Shown: positions 5,516-5,983 of the stretch, piece after piece
How positions within the stretch are numbered: position 1 is the stretch's first letter
Layout: every line of letters begins with the position of its first letter
Assembly: GCA_031296345.1 (NCBI GenBank)
Contig: JARLFW010000073.1
Location: 1 to 5,983, forward strand
Direction: 5' to 3'
From: Nitrosotalea sp.
Lineage (GTDB): Archaea; Thermoproteota; Nitrososphaeria; Nitrososphaerales; Nitrosopumilaceae
Length of the DNA: 5,983 nt
Notes under the pieces: generated by a model
The model's input: the letters and a program-made list of their open reading frames with translations, nothing else
Databases searched by the model: none
What the model was told of the DNA's origin: nothing
Program-made: the position numbers and the translations under genes

Positions 5516-5602
5516 ATGCATCATGAACTTGTTCATCACGTCCTTACGGCAGGGTTTGCAGTAGAACTTGTTTGGTTTATTACACACAAGCCAAGTCCTT
5601 GA
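5516..5602 (+). CDS. Possible 28-residue membrane microprotein
   Basis: A short ORF that reads MHHELVHHVLTAGFAVELVW, then FITHKPSP. It has a histidine-rich start with an HExxH-like HELVH, one hydrophobic stretch of about 15 residues, and a polar end. The evidence for coding is indirect: a TATA-like box about 30 nt upstream, third codon positions about 70% A or T as expected in this genome, and a T8 tract 37 nt after the stop. The frame is open upstream to an ATG at 5444, which would give 52 residues but would overlap the PAP2 start in antisense. Against it: very short, no known family recalled, and the region may be a non-coding RNA instead. Treat as a candidate only. Confidence 0.25.
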   Translation: MHHELVHHVLTAGFAVELVWFITHKPSP

Positions 5603-5646
5603 GCTGGAATCAGTACAGCAGCCCTAATAAAATGGGACTTTTTTTT
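5593..5646 (+). terminator. Stem plus T8 tract (terminator-like)
   Basis: AAGTCC (5593-5598) can pair with GGACTT (5635-5640), enclosing an inner GCTG/CAGC stem, and T8 runs from 5639 to 5646. As DNA on the plus strand this looks like the end of a transcript from the left, where no confident gene lies. On the minus strand, the dehydrogenase transcript would meet A8 here, so it is not that gene's terminator. Confidence 0.35.
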
Positions 5647-5655
5647 AATCAAAAT

Positions 5656-5983
5656 TTATTCCACTCTATGATGTATGACAAGTTGATCATAGTATCGGAC
5701 AGATTTTACATTAACAAATTCTAGCATTCCATATCTTGAAAGTTCTCTTCCAAAACCACTTTGTTTTACGCCACCAAATGGAATTCTAGGATCAGATATG
5801 ACAACATTATTTACAGTTACAATGCCTGATTCTATTTGTCTAGATAATTTTTCTGCTTTTTCCAGATTTAGTGTCCATAGACTAGCGCCAAGCCCATATT
5901 GTGAGGAGTTTGCCAGTTTGATTGCCTCATTTTCATCTTCCACTATAGTTACTGGTGCTACAGGACCAAATGCCTCCTCATGG
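5656..5983 (-). CDS. Aldehyde dehydrogenase, C-terminal part (runs off window)
   Basis: The last 108 residues of an NAD(P)-dependent aldehyde dehydrogenase; the N-terminus, Rossmann domain and catalytic cysteine lie beyond the window. The visible part opens with HEEAFGPVAPVTIV, the family's conserved E-x-FGPV loop that contacts the cofactor, continues through NSSQYGLGASLWT, and ends with PFGGVKQSGFGRELSRYGMLEF and VNVKSV, the oligomerisation and C-terminal signature. GREL-S-YG-x-x-EF resembles the succinate-semialdehyde dehydrogenase branch, but substrate cannot be assigned from the C-terminus alone. The frame is open to the window edge, so the GTG at 5943 is not the start. No gene follows closely downstream on this strand, and only a T4 run lies after the stop. 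Confidence 0.92.
   Translation of the reverse strand, partial: HEEAFGPVAPVTIVEDENEAIKLANSSQYGLGASLWTLNLEKAEKLSRQIESGIVTVNNVVISDPRIPFGGVKQSGFGRELSRYGMLEFVNVKSVRYYDQLVIHHRVE

Noticed and set aside
5533..5539. GTGATGA on the minus strand, matching a C box of archaeal C/D box RNAs
   Set aside because: No D box (CTGA) follows at a suitable distance and no C'/D' pair is present, so a C/D box RNA is not supported.
5390..5587. Minus-strand 65-residue ORF beginning with a cysteine-rich segment (CKPCRK)
   Set aside because: It overlaps the PAP2 gene start by 68 nt in another frame on the same strand, its cysteine/histidine spacing does not complete a zinc finger, and its third codon positions are unusually GC-rich for this genome.

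Overview
The window looks like a low-GC archaeal chromosome, most likely a marine or soil ammonia-oxidising archaeon of the Nitrososphaerota (Thaumarchaeota, Nitrosopumilus-like). This is inferred from several traits together: a secreted protein ending in a PEF-type sorting tail, a stand-alone Lrp/AsnC ligand-binding (RAM) domain, a SIMPL-domain exported protein, a tiny C2H2 zinc-finger protein, an F420/flavin enzyme pair, and TATA-like boxes about 26-29 nt upstream of start codons with almost no Shine-Dalgarno sequences. No rRNA, tRNA, insertion sequence or CRISPR array was seen.

Layout. 1-1670 (+): a secreted, glycosylation-site-rich, surface-anchored protein, then 2 nt later a two-helix membrane protein, ending in a T-rich terminator. 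1746-2182 (-): a RAM-only regulator with an uncertain start. 2183-3000 (-): a membrane-anchored SIMPL protein. 3081-3463 (+): a membrane-anchored coiled-coil protein, divergent from the SIMPL gene, with an inverted repeat bracketing its likely TATA box. 3469-3655 (-): a 51-residue zinc-finger protein with a perfect 8-bp-arm palindrome in its promoter. 3693-4714 (-): a nitroreductase-family flavoenzyme followed, with a 4-nt overlap, by a PPOX/Rv1155-type split-barrel oxidoreductase. 4828-5490 (-): a PAP2-type membrane phosphatase with all three catalytic motifs. 5516-5646 (+): a possible 28-residue membrane microprotein ending at a T8 tract. 5656-5983 (-): the C-terminal part of an aldehyde dehydrogenase that runs off the window.

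The genes are mostly single units or pairs rather than one pathway. The two plus-strand genes at the left form one cell-surface unit, and the nitroreductase/PPOX pair forms a translationally coupled redox unit. I do not see a clear novel defence or biosynthetic system. The most promising leads are the zinc-finger gene with its operator-like palindrome, the surface-protein pair, and the GC-elevated stretch between the PAP2 and dehydrogenase genes.
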